Source: Pedobacter kyonggii
GTDB taxonomy: Bacteria > Bacteroidota > Bacteroidia > Sphingobacteriales > Sphingobacteriaceae
Direction of reading: 5' to 3'
Length of the DNA: 64,000 nucleotides
Assembly: GCF_004310665.1 (NCBI RefSeq)
Contig: NZ_SIXF01000012.1
Location: 1-64,000, forward strand
Shown: positions 25,026-32,688 of the stretch, in pieces
Numbering within the stretch: position 1 is the stretch's first letter
Layout of the letters: every line of letters begins with the position of its first letter
Translations under genes and position numbers: made by a program
The notes under the pieces: generated by a model
The model's input: the letters and a program-made list of their open reading frames with translations, nothing else
What the model was told of the DNA's origin: nothing
The model's database searches: none

Positions 25026-25427
25026 CTAATTCCTAAAAAAACAATTGAAAATGTGCAAGGCAATCCGCGAGGAAAGCGGCGGAGCTTTATTCGAAATCTT
25101 ACTGAAAAACTTTGGTGTTATGTTCGTCAGAAATTCTAAAACTGGAGGATGAAGGAAAAGCTGGATAGAAAATAACTTCGGCATTTGTACCTGTGCCTCT
25201 GCTTGGTGACTATCTTTAACTTTAACCGTTACCTGTGTGTTTTTGCAACATCCATCATCTTTCTTTTCGGCTGGAATTTCCTTGCAGAATTTGCAGGAAA
25301 CCTCGTTGCTAAAAAGTTTAACGTTTTCTAATTTGCCCCCACAGAAATGGAGACTTAAAGCCAAACCCATAACACTAACTGCATAGAATACAGCCAAAGA
25401 AAGTGCTATTTTTTGTTTTAACTTCAT
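25026..25427 (-). CDS. HYC_CC_PP family protein
   Basis: A 133-residue protein with one N-terminal hydrophobic stretch (about 8-27) ending in the HFCGG motif, a KFCKE and CCKN cysteine pair, and HPP further on. This is the named HYC_CC_PP pattern seen in Bacteroidota near metal-transport genes. It has six cysteines and two conserved histidines that could bind a soft metal. A TACCTTTG box at 25433-25440 abuts the start, so transcription probably begins here. The frame is open 14 codons upstream, in the promoter. Confidence 0.8.
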   Translation of the reverse strand: MKLKQKIALSLAVFYAVSVMGLALSLHFCGGKLENVKLFSNEVSCKFCKEIPAEKKDDGCCKNTQVTVKVKDSHQAEAQVQMPKLFSIQLFLHPPVLEFLTNITPKFFSKISNKAPPLSSRIALHIFNCFFRN

Positions 25428-25521
25428 TAATACAAAGGTAAAGGAAAAAATATCTAATAATGCGAGCAATTATTTATTGAATTTCATTTTTTAGCTTAAT
25501 TTAGCCTCAAACACCAATTAA

Positions 25522-26244
25522 ATGAAGAAAATATTATTATTCCTCTGCGCCTTTTCGATACTTTCTGCTTTTGCGGCAAAGCCTAAAAACCAATATGTCC
25601 GCATCAAAACTGAATTTGGAGAGTGCATCGTTAGGCTATATAATCAAACCCCTTTACATCGTGATAACTTTTTGAAATTGACTAAAAAAGGCTATTATAA
25701 TGGTATTTTATTTCATCGGGTGATCAAAGATTTTATGATTCAGGGTGGTGATCCGGATTCTAAAAATGCCAAACCTGATTCTTTATTGGGTGAGGGTGGA
25801 CCTAAATATACCATTCCGGCAGAGTTTAATGATAGCTTGTTTCACAAAAAAGGCGTTCTGGCTGCGGCCAGGGAAGGTGATGATGTTAATCCGGCCAAAG
25901 CATCAAGCGGTAGTCAGTTTTACCTGGTTCAGGGAAAAGTTTTTACCGACCAGCAATTGGATAATGTTGAAGAAAAACGACTTAAATTCAAAATTCCTGA
26001 ATGGCAGCGTGAGGTATATAAAACGATAGGTGGCACGCCTCATTTGGATAGAAACTATACCGTTTATGGCGAAATAGTGCTTGGTTTGGATATGGTTGAT
26101 AAAATAGCTGTTCTGGCAACTGATAAAAACAATCGTCCAAAACAGAATGTGAAAATGGAAGTTTCAATATTGAAAAGAAGAGCGGCCAAGAAATTAGAGA
26201 AGCAGTTGTTACAAGCTTCTTTGAAAGATAAAATGGTTATGTAA
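25522..26244 (+). CDS. Secreted cyclophilin-type peptidyl-prolyl isomerase
   Basis: A 240-residue PPIase with a signal peptide ending near AFAAKPK and a cyclophilin domain (about 25-205). The LFHRVIKDFMIQGGDP segment and the SSGSQFYLVQGK segment carry catalytic residues. It should assist folding of exported proteins in the periplasm. A basic, glutamine-rich tail follows the domain. Its end overlaps the convergent ParE-type toxin gene by 8 nt. Confidence 0.93.
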   Translation: MKKILLFLCAFSILSAFAAKPKNQYVRIKTEFGECIVRLYNQTPLHRDNFLKLTKKGYYNGILFHRVIKDFMIQGGDPDSKNAKPDSLLGEGGPKYTIPAEFNDSLFHKKGVLAAAREGDDVNPAKASSGSQFYLVQGKVFTDQQLDNVEEKRLKFKIPEWQREVYKTIGGTPHLDRNYTVYGEIVLGLDMVDKIAVLATDKNNRPKQNVKMEVSILKRRAAKKLEKQLLQASLKDKMVM

Positions 26245-26527
26245 TTAATGGATCTTGTCTGTTGTCGAAAAAGAATAGGATTCTAATTTCTTCTTGATAA
26301 ACCCTATAATAGAAAGAAGTATATTTCGAAACTACGCCTTTTCTAACTTGATTGTTTAATAAAATGGGTTCGTAAACGAATGGCTGAATGGCAATTAAAT
26401 CAATTTTTTTATAAACACTGTGGATGAATTTTTCAGCGTAATCATATCCCCAAACTTCCTCGATGAACATCCCAATGCCGAGTAGTGTTTCGTATGCTTC
26501 TTCTGAAAAAGAAACTGTTAATGCCAT
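26237..26527 (-). CDS. RelE/ParE family toxin
   Basis: A 96-residue ParE-fold toxin: helical hairpin (about 8-50) followed by a C-terminal sheet with RILFFFDNRQDP. RelE-type members cut mRNA on ribosomes, and ParE-type members inhibit gyrase; the two cannot be told apart here. Its start lies 10 nt inside the antitoxin gene, the normal antitoxin-first order. The downstream end meets the cyclophilin gene. Confidence 0.82.
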   Translation of the reverse strand: MALTVSFSEEAYETLLGIGMFIEEVWGYDYAEKFIHSVYKKIDLIAIQPFVYEPILLNNQVRKGVVSKYTSFYYRVYQEEIRILFFFDNRQDPLIT

Positions 26528-26748
26528 TTCTCAGAGAGTCTTCTTTTAACTTCATTATAAGGGATTAATTTCCCTTCTTCAGCTTGCTTTAATCCTCTTT
26601 TAATACCTTCCTGAACATGTTTCGGTAATTCCTCTAAAATAACTTTTTCACTATGATTCAAAAGTATCTCTAACTCTGACAGGAGATTTTCGTCATCAGT
26701 TTCGAATACTTTTTTTGCGATCTCTATTTTTAGCTCTTCAATGCTCAT
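26518..26748 (-). CDS. Antitoxin of the ParE-type pair
   Basis: A 76-residue acidic helical protein that overlaps the toxin start. The sequence (MSIEELKIEIAKKVFETDDENL... and a C-terminal basic YNEVKRRLSEKW) has the form of small addiction-module antitoxins whose C-terminus binds the toxin. An upstream ATG at 26787 would add 13 residues; MSIEELK is preferred because it matches related proteins. A TAAATTTG box at 26752-26759 could be its promoter. Confidence 0.78.
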   Translation of the reverse strand: MSIEELKIEIAKKVFETDDENLLSELEILLNHSEKVILEELPKHVQEGIKRGLKQAEEGKLIPYNEVKRRLSEKWH

Positions 26749-26838
26749 AAACAAATTTAACGAAAGCAAATCTGAATTACTAAGCATTTATTTAATTAAT
26801 TTCTAAATTTACCGCCCACAACAATTGAAATTTACTGA

Positions 26839-27606
26839 ATGAAGATTATCTCCTATAATGTTAATGGGATTAGGGCAGCAAGTACCAAAAACTTTTTTGG
26901 CTGGCTTCAGGCTACAGATGCTGATATGGTCTGCCTGCAGGAAGTAAAAGCTTTGCCATCGCAGATTCCTGAAATTATTGCCCTGATTGAGCAACTTGGC
27001 TACCACCATTATTGGTTCCCCGCTGAAAAAAAGGGATATAGCGGTGTGGCAATTCTGACCAGAATTAAACCGAATCATATCGAATTTGGCTGCAGTGAAG
27101 AATGGATCGATAAAGAGGGTAGAATTTTAAGGGCAGATTTTAACGATTTTTCTTTAATGAGTCTCTATATGCCATCTGGCTCAAGCGGAGATGAACGTCA
27201 GGTTAAAAAGTACGAATTTATGCGGTTCTTTGATGAGTACATCGGAGAATTGCGTAAGGAGATCCCGAATTTGATTGTAAGCGGCGATTATAACATCTGC
27301 CACACCTCAATAGATATCCATAACCCGAAATCAAACGCCAATTCATCTGGATTTTTACCAGAAGAACGGGAGTGGATGCAGTTATTTTTGGATAATGGTT
27401 TCATCGATACTTTCCGTCATTTTAATAAAGATCCACACCATTATACCTGGTGGAGTTATCGCGCGGGCTCCAGAGGGAAGAACCTGGGTTGGCGGATCGA
27501 CTACCATTTGGCTACCAAACCTATGGAAAACCGCCTGAAAAATGTTAGAATTTTACCCGATGCGATACATTCAGATCATTGCCCGGTTCTTTTAGAGATA
27601 GATTAA
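26839..27606 (+). CDS. xth: Exodeoxyribonuclease III
   Basis: A 255-residue EEP-superfamily nuclease and AP endonuclease for base excision repair. The signatures are YNVNGIRAA, CLQEVKA, the SGDYNICH loop and the C-terminal SDHCPV His. These carry the Mg-binding and catalytic residues, so it should be active. It stands alone, 90 nt after the antitoxin gene that points the other way. Confidence 0.95.
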   Translation: MKIISYNVNGIRAASTKNFFGWLQATDADMVCLQEVKALPSQIPEIIALIEQLGYHHYWFPAEKKGYSGVAILTRIKPNHIEFGCSEEWIDKEGRILRADFNDFSLMSLYMPSGSSGDERQVKKYEFMRFFDEYIGELRKEIPNLIVSGDYNICHTSIDIHNPKSNANSSGFLPEEREWMQLFLDNGFIDTFRHFNKDPHHYTWWSYRAGSRGKNLGWRIDYHLATKPMENRLKNVRILPDAIHSDHCPVLLEID

Positions 27607-27681
27607 TGTATTTGGTTAACCGTTTTGTTATTCACGATTAACCGATTTAAATAGTTAACCAATTAACCTTCAGCTAACCAA

Positions 27682-28923
27682 ATGCTAATCACAGATATAA
27701 AAGGCCTGGTAGGCTTACATTCCAAAGATAAATTAGTGCTGCGTGGCAGTGAATTAGGTCATTTAGCTGTTCTTGAAAATGCATGGCTTTTAATCGAAGA
27801 TGGTCTGATCAAAGATTTTGGCAAGATGGATTCAATCCCGTATCATATCTCAAATCTCCCATCTCAAGTCTCGGCAAAGGGCAGATATATTTTCCCTTCA
27901 TGGTGCGACAGCCATACACACATTGTTTTTGCTGCTTCGCGCGAGGAAGAATTTGCCATGAAAATCCAAGGCAAAAGCTATGAGGAAATTGCCGCTGCGG
28001 GAGGTGGAATTCTAAATTCGGCAAATAAACTCCAAAAAGCTTCAGAAGACGAATTGTTTGAAAGTGCATCTGTGAGATTAAAGCAGATGATCCTTCTGGG
28101 AACTGGTGCCGTTGAAATTAAAAGCGGATATGGGTTAACCACAGAGAGCGAAATCAAAATGCTCAGGGTAATCCGCAGGCTAAAAGATCAGTTCCCGATT
28201 CCTATAAAAGCAACTTTCTTAGCCGCTCATGCTTATCCGGCTGAATTTAAAAACAACCATCAGGGTTATATCGATTTAATTATTAATGAAATGTTGCCTC
28301 AAATAGCAGAAGAAAAATTGGCTGACTATATTGATGTTTTTTGCGAAAAAGGGTTTTTCTCTGTCGAAGAAACCGATCAGGTATTAAAGGCGGGTGCAAA
28401 ATATGGACTAAAACCAAAAGTACATGCCAATCAGCTTTCCGTTTCGGGGGCAATAGCGGTTTCTGTGCAAAATAGAGCCATTTCAGTTGATCACCTCGAA
28501 GAAAGTGATGAAGAAACAATAGAAACGTTAAGAAATGCTGATGCCATTGTAACATTACTCCCTTCTTGTTCGTTTTATCTGGGTATTCCTTTTGCTGATG
28601 CCAAAAGCTTTATTAAAGCCGATTTGCCGGTTGCTTTGGCTACCGATTACAATCCTGGTTCAACACCTTCAGGAAACATGAATTTTGTGGTTTCACTTGC
28701 ATGCATTAAAATGAAGATGCTCCCTGAGCAGGCGATAAATGCTGCAACATTAAATGGTGCGGCAGCAATGGAGATAAGTGAAGATTATGGGAGCATTGCT
28801 GTTGGTAAAAGAGCGAACCTGTTTATAACCAAACCGATGTCTTCAATTGCCTATTTGCCGTACAGCTTTGGCGAAACGCAAATAGAAACTGTTATTTTAA
28901 ACGGTGAAATTTACAATGGATAA
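27682..28923 (+). CDS. hutI: Imidazolonepropionase
   Basis: A 413-residue amidohydrolase that opens imidazolone propionate, the third step of histidine breakdown. The metal-binding motif DSHTHIVFAASREEEF near residue 75, KSGYGL, the HANQLS segment and the DYNPGSTPSG loop are typical of HutI. It is followed directly by hutG with an 8-nt overlap. The histidase and urocanase genes are not in this window. Confidence 0.95.
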   Translation: MLITDIKGLVGLHSKDKLVLRGSELGHLAVLENAWLLIEDGLIKDFGKMDSIPYHISNLPSQVSAKGRYIFPSWCDSHTHIVFAASREEEFAMKIQGKSYEEIAAAGGGILNSANKLQKASEDELFESASVRLKQMILLGTGAVEIKSGYGLTTESEIKMLRVIRRLKDQFPIPIKATFLAAHAYPAEFKNNHQGYIDLIINEMLPQIAEEKLADYIDVFCEKGFFSVEETDQVLKAGAKYGLKPKVHANQLSVSGAIAVSVQNRAISVDHLEESDEETIETLRNADAIVTLLPSCSFYLGIPFADAKSFIKADLPVALATDYNPGSTPSGNMNFVVSLACIKMKMLPEQAINAATLNGAAAMEISEDYGSIAVGKRANLFITKPMSSIAYLPYSFGETQIETVILNGEIYNG

Positions 28924-29908
28924 CCTTAAAATATATTCGCAGGGCAACATCGATCATTTACTGATCGCTCGTGATGGCGAAATCAAACTGGGCGAAAGGG
29001 TTAATGTATATCAACATGAGGAGCGAGCTTTATCAGGTGATAGTATTTCGGTAGATGGATTAAAAGCCAGTAGTTCGAAATTTGTATTGTTCGGTATTCC
29101 GGAAGACATAGGCGTGCGTGCAAACCTGGGTATCGCAGGTGCAGCCTCTATGTGGCGGCCAAGTTTGGTGGCTTTTTTAAATATCCAGAGCAATCGCTTT
29201 TTAAACGGAGAGGAGGTTTTGGTTTTAGGCCATTTCGAAATCGATGAGCCCGAAGATTCTTCCTTAATGGGTTTAAGAAATAAAGTAGCACAGATTGATG
29301 AGCTGGTTTATCCCGTAATTGAAAAAATTGTAGCTGCAGGTAAAATACCTATTGTGATTGGTGGTGGTCATAATAATGCCTACCCCATAATTAAGGGTAC
29401 TTCTTTAGCACATGAAGAGCCAATAGCGGTTTTAAATGTGGATGCGCATGCTGATTTAAGAGAACTGGAAGGTAGGCATAGCGGGAACGGATTTTCTTAC
29501 GCGCTAAAGGAAAACTACCTGAATAATTATTTCATGTATGGCTTGCATCAAAATTATAATAATGAAGCCATTTTAAATCAAATAGATACGAACCCAAAGT
29601 TTAAGGCTGTGTTTTTTGAAGATATTTTAACCGGGGCTGACTTTACTGACATAGTGAATGAAATAGGCTCAGTTGTAGGCTTGGAAATTGATCTGGACTG
29701 CGTTCAAAATGTACTTTCCAGCGCCGAAACACCATCTGGTTTCGCAATTAACGATATTAGAAAGTTAATTTTGACTAGCGCAAAGAAATTTTCTTATTTG
29801 CATTTAAGCGAGGGGGCAACCCGAATGTTGGATGGGAGGGTGAGTAGGTTGACCGCTAAACTGGTTGCTTATCTGGTGAGCGATTTTGTTAAAGGCTATA
29901 GTTCTTAA
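28916..29908 (+). CDS. hutG: Formimidoylglutamase (ureohydrolase family)
   Basis: A 330-residue arginase-fold enzyme that splits formimidoylglutamate to glutamate and formamide. The Mn ligands sit in GGGHNNAYP, NVDAHADLRELE and the SVVGLEIDLDCVQNV segment. The start ATG lies within the end of hutI (8-nt overlap), so both are co-translated. An ATG four codons upstream is possible but lies deeper in hutI. Confidence 0.92.
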   Translation: MDNLKIYSQGNIDHLLIARDGEIKLGERVNVYQHEERALSGDSISVDGLKASSSKFVLFGIPEDIGVRANLGIAGAASMWRPSLVAFLNIQSNRFLNGEEVLVLGHFEIDEPEDSSLMGLRNKVAQIDELVYPVIEKIVAAGKIPIVIGGGHNNAYPIIKGTSLAHEEPIAVLNVDAHADLRELEGRHSGNGFSYALKENYLNNYFMYGLHQNYNNEAILNQIDTNPKFKAVFFEDILTGADFTDIVNEIGSVVGLEIDLDCVQNVLSSAETPSGFAINDIRKLILTSAKKFSYLHLSEGATRMLDGRVSRLTAKLVAYLVSDFVKGYSS

Positions 29909-29968
29909 GTTTAGGCACGTATTCATGGAAAACACGGAGTATTCCTGTGTTGGGTTGTCCGCCAAAGC

Positions 29969-30066
29969 CGTCATTTCGAGTGGAGTGTAACGCAGCCGAG
30001 AAATCTGTCTCGAGCGTACTTTTGATTTAGATCTCTCCATTCTGCTGTGTTCCAGTCGAGATGACG
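29969..30066. repeat. REP-like palindromic element
   Basis: A 98-nt imperfect palindrome from CGTCATTTCGAGTGGAGTG to TCCAGTCGAGATGACG, with inner GAGAAATCT / AGATCTCTC arms. It is the opposite-strand relative of the element at 21551-21648. It lies after hutG and accounts for nearly half of the 234-nt gap. Confidence 0.7.
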
Positions 30067-30142
30067 AAAAATTGGGGAAGGGTGAAGACTTTTTTATGAA
30101 GCACCCAGACCGAAAACTAATGGCCACTGAACTAATGAGCCC

Positions 30143-30301
30143 TTACAGGTGCTCAGCTTCGTATTTTTCACCAGCTTTCAGCATCAGTTCGATCTGTTTC
30201 AGGTCTTCAGCCGTTAATTCCTCCTTTTCCTGTAACTCGAATACCGCAATCATATTGTCTTCGTATTGTTTTTCGGTTTTGATAACGATTTCCTGTGGCA
30301 T
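30143..30301 (-). CDS. 52-residue protein like the N-terminal part of HigA-type antitoxins
   Basis: A short frame (MPQEIVIKTEKQYEDNMIAV..., ending GEKYEAEHL) 10 nt downstream of the cyclo-ligase gene on the same strand. The IKTEKQYED start, the central EELTAEDLKQIEL and the YEAEH end resemble the N-terminal domain of COG5499 HigA-like antitoxins, which normally continue into a helix-turn-helix. Here a stop codon cuts it before that, and no HTH or toxin gene follows. It is either a free-standing small acidic protein or a remnant. Codon use and position in the operon favour expression. Confidence 0.55.
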   Translation of the reverse strand: MPQEIVIKTEKQYEDNMIAVFELQEKEELTAEDLKQIELMLKAGEKYEAEHL

Positions 30302-30311
30302 GCTGGTAAGC

Positions 30312-30872
30312 TTAAAATTTTATAATTTCTGTTGGCGTAATGCAAAAATCCAACTTGATGTCGTGTTCATTTACATCATCGATTTTTTCAATAGCAGGGC
30401 ACAAAGATAAGCCTATTTTTTGAGCATTTATATCCTGTAAAAAACGATCGTAAAAGCCCTTGCCATAACCCACCCGGTAACCTTGTTTATCGAAAGCTAA
30501 AAGTGGAATAACAACAAGATCTACTTCGCCCTCATGTAGGTTTCCTTTCTGCGGTTCCAGGATGTTATAAAGGTTTTTCTTTAAATCGCCTACTCCTAAA
30601 TATTCGTGATTGGTCATTAAAGCGGTTTCAAAATCGGCTTTAGGTACAATGATTTTAATTCTGGGGTGATTTTGGTTAAGCCACTCGATCAGTAAAAAAG
30701 TATTAGGCTCTTTTTTCTCTGTAATGGGTAAGAAGATGTGTAGTGTTTTAATTTGGCTAAAATCGAGTGTTTTAAGCTGTTTTAAAAGTGCATCGTTCAG
30801 GCTTTCGTATGTCGCATCGCTTAGCAATAACCTGTCTTTTAATGCTTGCTTTCTGATTTCGGCTTTTAACAT
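30312..30872 (-). CDS. 5-formyltetrahydrofolate cyclo-ligase
   Basis: A 186-residue MTHFS family enzyme that uses ATP to turn 5-formyl-THF into methenyl-THF. The LLAFDKQGYRVGYGKGFYDRFL motif binds ATP and substrate, and KAEIRKQALKDR at the start is typical. The ATG at 30872 is chosen over a TTG three codons upstream. The small acidic protein gene follows 10 nt later. Confidence 0.93.
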   Translation of the reverse strand: MLKAEIRKQALKDRLLLSDATYESLNDALLKQLKTLDFSQIKTLHIFLPITEKKEPNTFLLIEWLNQNHPRIKIIVPKADFETALMTNHEYLGVGDLKKNLYNILEPQKGNLHEGEVDLVVIPLLAFDKQGYRVGYGKGFYDRFLQDINAQKIGLSLCPAIEKIDDVNEHDIKLDFCITPTEIIKF

Positions 30873-30941
30873 AATATTCAAATTTATGTTTTTATAACAA
30901 GATAGCGAAGCAGGTTGTTTTTTACAGATGTAGAAACCAAA

Positions 30942-30971
30942 AAGCCCCTGAAGAGTTCACTTCAGAGGCTT
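30942..30971 (-). terminator. Terminator of the first efp gene
   Basis: A 12-bp stem (AAGCCCCTGAAG / CTTCAGAGGCTT, one mismatch) with a 6-nt loop; on the minus strand it runs into TTTTTGG. It starts 19 nt after the efp stop. Confidence 0.75.
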
Positions 30972-30989
30972 CCATATATTTTAATCAAA

Positions 30990-31550
30990 TTATTTTACAC
31001 GCTCAACGTACTCGCCGGTGCGGGTATCGATTTTAATTTTGTCTCCTTGGTTTACAAACATCGGAACTTTCACCTCAACACCATTTTCTAATGTTGCCGC
31101 TTTTAATGCGTTTGTAGAAGTATCGCCTTTAACAGCTGGCTCCGAATAGGTAATTTCAAATTCAGCAAAGTTTGGCAATTGAGCCATAATTGCTTCTTCG
31201 CTTTCCATAGAAACAATAATGTTCATGCCTTCCTTTAAGAATTTAATAGCCGAACCGAATAAAGCTTTCTCAACGTTAAACTGTTCGTAATTGTTGTTGT
31301 CCATTACTACCAGATAATCACCTTCTTCGTATAAATATTGATAATCATTGGTTTCAACGCGGCAGATTTCTACAGCCTCGTCGGTATTCATACGAGCTTC
31401 AACAATTCTGCCCGATTTAATGTTACGGAATTTACCAGTGTAAAATGCTCCACCTTTTCCTGGTGTACGGTGATTCCATTCGTCAACAGTAACCAGCTCG
31501 TTGTTTATGCGAAGAATGTTGCCTGTTTTAATTTCTGATGCTTTTGCCAT
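30990..31550 (-). CDS. efp: Elongation factor P, PGKGGAF-loop paralog
   Basis: A 186-residue EF-P with the KOW-like N-terminal domain, the OB domain and the C-terminal OB domain ending GEYVERVK. EF-P relieves ribosome stalling at proline runs. The tip loop is PGKGGAF with Lys at position 32, the position modified in many bacteria. It is about two-thirds identical to the second EF-P encoded 131 nt upstream, with no gaps. Its own -7 box is at 31597-31604. Confidence 0.95.
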   Translation of the reverse strand: MAKASEIKTGNILRINNELVTVDEWNHRTPGKGGAFYTGKFRNIKSGRIVEARMNTDEAVEICRVETNDYQYLYEEGDYLVVMDNNNYEQFNVEKALFGSAIKFLKEGMNIIVSMESEEAIMAQLPNFAEFEITYSEPAVKGDTSTNALKAATLENGVEVKVPMFVNQGDKIKIDTRTGEYVERVK

Positions 31551-31596
31551 ATTGTGTTATCCTAAATTGGATTTATATTTCAGTTTTTCGTGACGG

Positions 31597-31604
31597 CAAA
31601 GGTA
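31597..31604 (-). promoter_or_regulatory. -7 box of the first efp gene
   Basis: TACCTTTG on the minus strand, 46 nt before the start codon, in the short gap between the two efp genes. It suggests separate transcription of each copy. No clear -33 TTTG is present. Confidence 0.5.
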
Positions 31605-31681
31605 AAATTATTTTGATAAAAACCTATAAAGGTTTAAGGTATAAGGCTTAGGGTTTAAGGAGATCTAAAGCCTCAGTTCTG

Positions 31682-32242
31682 CTATTTTACCCGCTCCATG
31701 TATTCGCCGGTTTTGGTGTCAACTTTAACCTTATCTCCCTGGTTAATAAATAAAGGAACCCTTATTTCTGCGCCGGTTTCTACAGTGGCATATTTTTGTG
31801 CACTGGTAGAGGTATCGCCTTTTACAGCGGGTTCGGAATAAGTAACTTCTAACTCTACACTATTAGGAAGCTGTGCAACAATCGGTTCATCGCTCTCAAA
31901 AGCAATAGTTACATTCATGCCCTCTTTTAAAAACTTAATGGAGTTTCCGAAAAGCAACTTGGGGATATTGTATTGCTCAAAAGTGTTGTTGTCCATCACC
32001 ACCAAATAATCGCTATCTTCATAAAGGTATTGATAGTCGTTGGTTTCTACACGGCAAATGGTCACCTCTTCATCGGTCCGGAAACGGTATTCTACAATTT
32101 TGCCAGTTTTTACGTTGCGCATGCGGGCCTGATAAAAAGCCCTTAAATTTCCTGGAGTACGGTGGATGTATTCTTCTACACTTACCAACTCTCCGTTAAA
32201 ACGAAGCACATTTCCGCTTTTTACTTCTGATGCCTTTGCCAT
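31682..32242 (-). CDS. efp: Elongation factor P, PGNLRAF-loop paralog
   Basis: A 186-residue EF-P with the same three domains and length as its neighbour. The tip loop is PGNLRAF: Asn32 replaces the usual Lys and an Arg occurs at 34. So it cannot take the lysine-type modifications and the Arg is not at the usual rhamnosylation position. Sphingobacteria commonly carry this loop as far as I know. A second copy with a lysine loop next door is the unusual part. Its promoter box lies at 32280-32287. Confidence 0.93.
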   Translation of the reverse strand: MAKASEVKSGNVLRFNGELVSVEEYIHRTPGNLRAFYQARMRNVKTGKIVEYRFRTDEEVTICRVETNDYQYLYEDSDYLVVMDNNTFEQYNIPKLLFGNSIKFLKEGMNVTIAFESDEPIVAQLPNSVELEVTYSEPAVKGDTSTSAQKYATVETGAEIRVPLFINQGDKVKVDTKTGEYMERVK

Positions 32243-32279
32243 TTTATAATGAAATCTAGTTTTGTTAATTTTTGAGCAC

Positions 32280-32287
32280 CAAAGTTA
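32280..32287 (-). promoter_or_regulatory. -7 box of the second efp gene
   Basis: TAACTTTG on the minus strand, 37 nt before the start codon. It matches TAnnTTTG; no good -33 is visible. Confidence 0.45.
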
Positions 32288-32404
32288 AAAAAAAGGAATG
32301 ATGATTTGGAAAGGAAAATCCGTTGTTCACTGGTTCAGTAGCCATTAGTCTGGAGGGTATTCGGTTTTTGGTTTTAGTGAATGTTAACTGGTAAAAAAAT
32401 ATCC

Positions 32405-32573
32405 ACATAAAAGAAATGCCTTTGGGAACCACTCCAAAGGCATAATCAACCTAAACCTCAAACTAAACTATGAAAAACTCTTTGCCTTTACGGGCTATAT
32501 ATTTTGATTCCGAAATACGGAAAATATGATCTTTTACTTCAAGAGATAAATTAAATAATTGTTTCTCTTTTTG
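32405..32573 (-). ncRNA. Short orphan transcript: candidate small RNA or tiny protein
   Basis: A strong promoter at 32580-32609 and a perfect terminator hairpin (ATGCCTTTGG / CCAAAGGCAT at 32416-32443, then TTCTTTT) bound a transcript of about 165 nt with no annotated gene. Inside it small stems can be drawn (TTCCG/CGGAA, GCC/GGC) and one frame stays open (32463-32582) with a coding-like residue mix, but it has no ATG or GTG. I therefore call it a candidate small RNA. The gap otherwise holds nothing. Confidence 0.45.
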
Positions 32574-32579
32574 GTGGTG

Positions 32580-32609
32580 CAAAGGTACGAACAATTTGTG
32601 AATCACAAA
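32580..32609 (-). promoter_or_regulatory. Promoter with palindromic operator of the orphan transcript
   Basis: On the minus strand TTTG is followed after 18 nt by TACCTTTG (32580-32587), close to the consensus. Between and over the -33 lies a perfect palindrome TTTGTGAATCACAAA (32595-32609), which contains TGTGA-N-TCACA, similar to half sites of Crp/Fnr proteins but with a 1-nt spacer. It is likely to bind a dimeric regulator. Confidence 0.6.
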
Positions 32610-32688
32610 ATATTTTTAGAAAAATTTATTTTTAATACAAATGTATGACAAAACGGACGTTCTGTAAGGGGATGGGTTTTAAGGTAAC

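Noticed and set aside
26237-26748. ParE-type pair as part of a larger mobile element or defence island
   Set aside because: The neighbours are housekeeping genes (cyclophilin, exonuclease III), and no integrase or att-like repeats flank it.
30072-30410. 112-codon plus-strand frame over the small antitoxin-like gene
   Set aside because: It is the shadow of the 52-residue protein and the cyclo-ligase gene, and starts in a repeat.
32470-32529. 19-codon plus-strand frame inside the orphan transcript region
   Set aside because: It is antisense to the strong promoter and terminator, and too short to judge.
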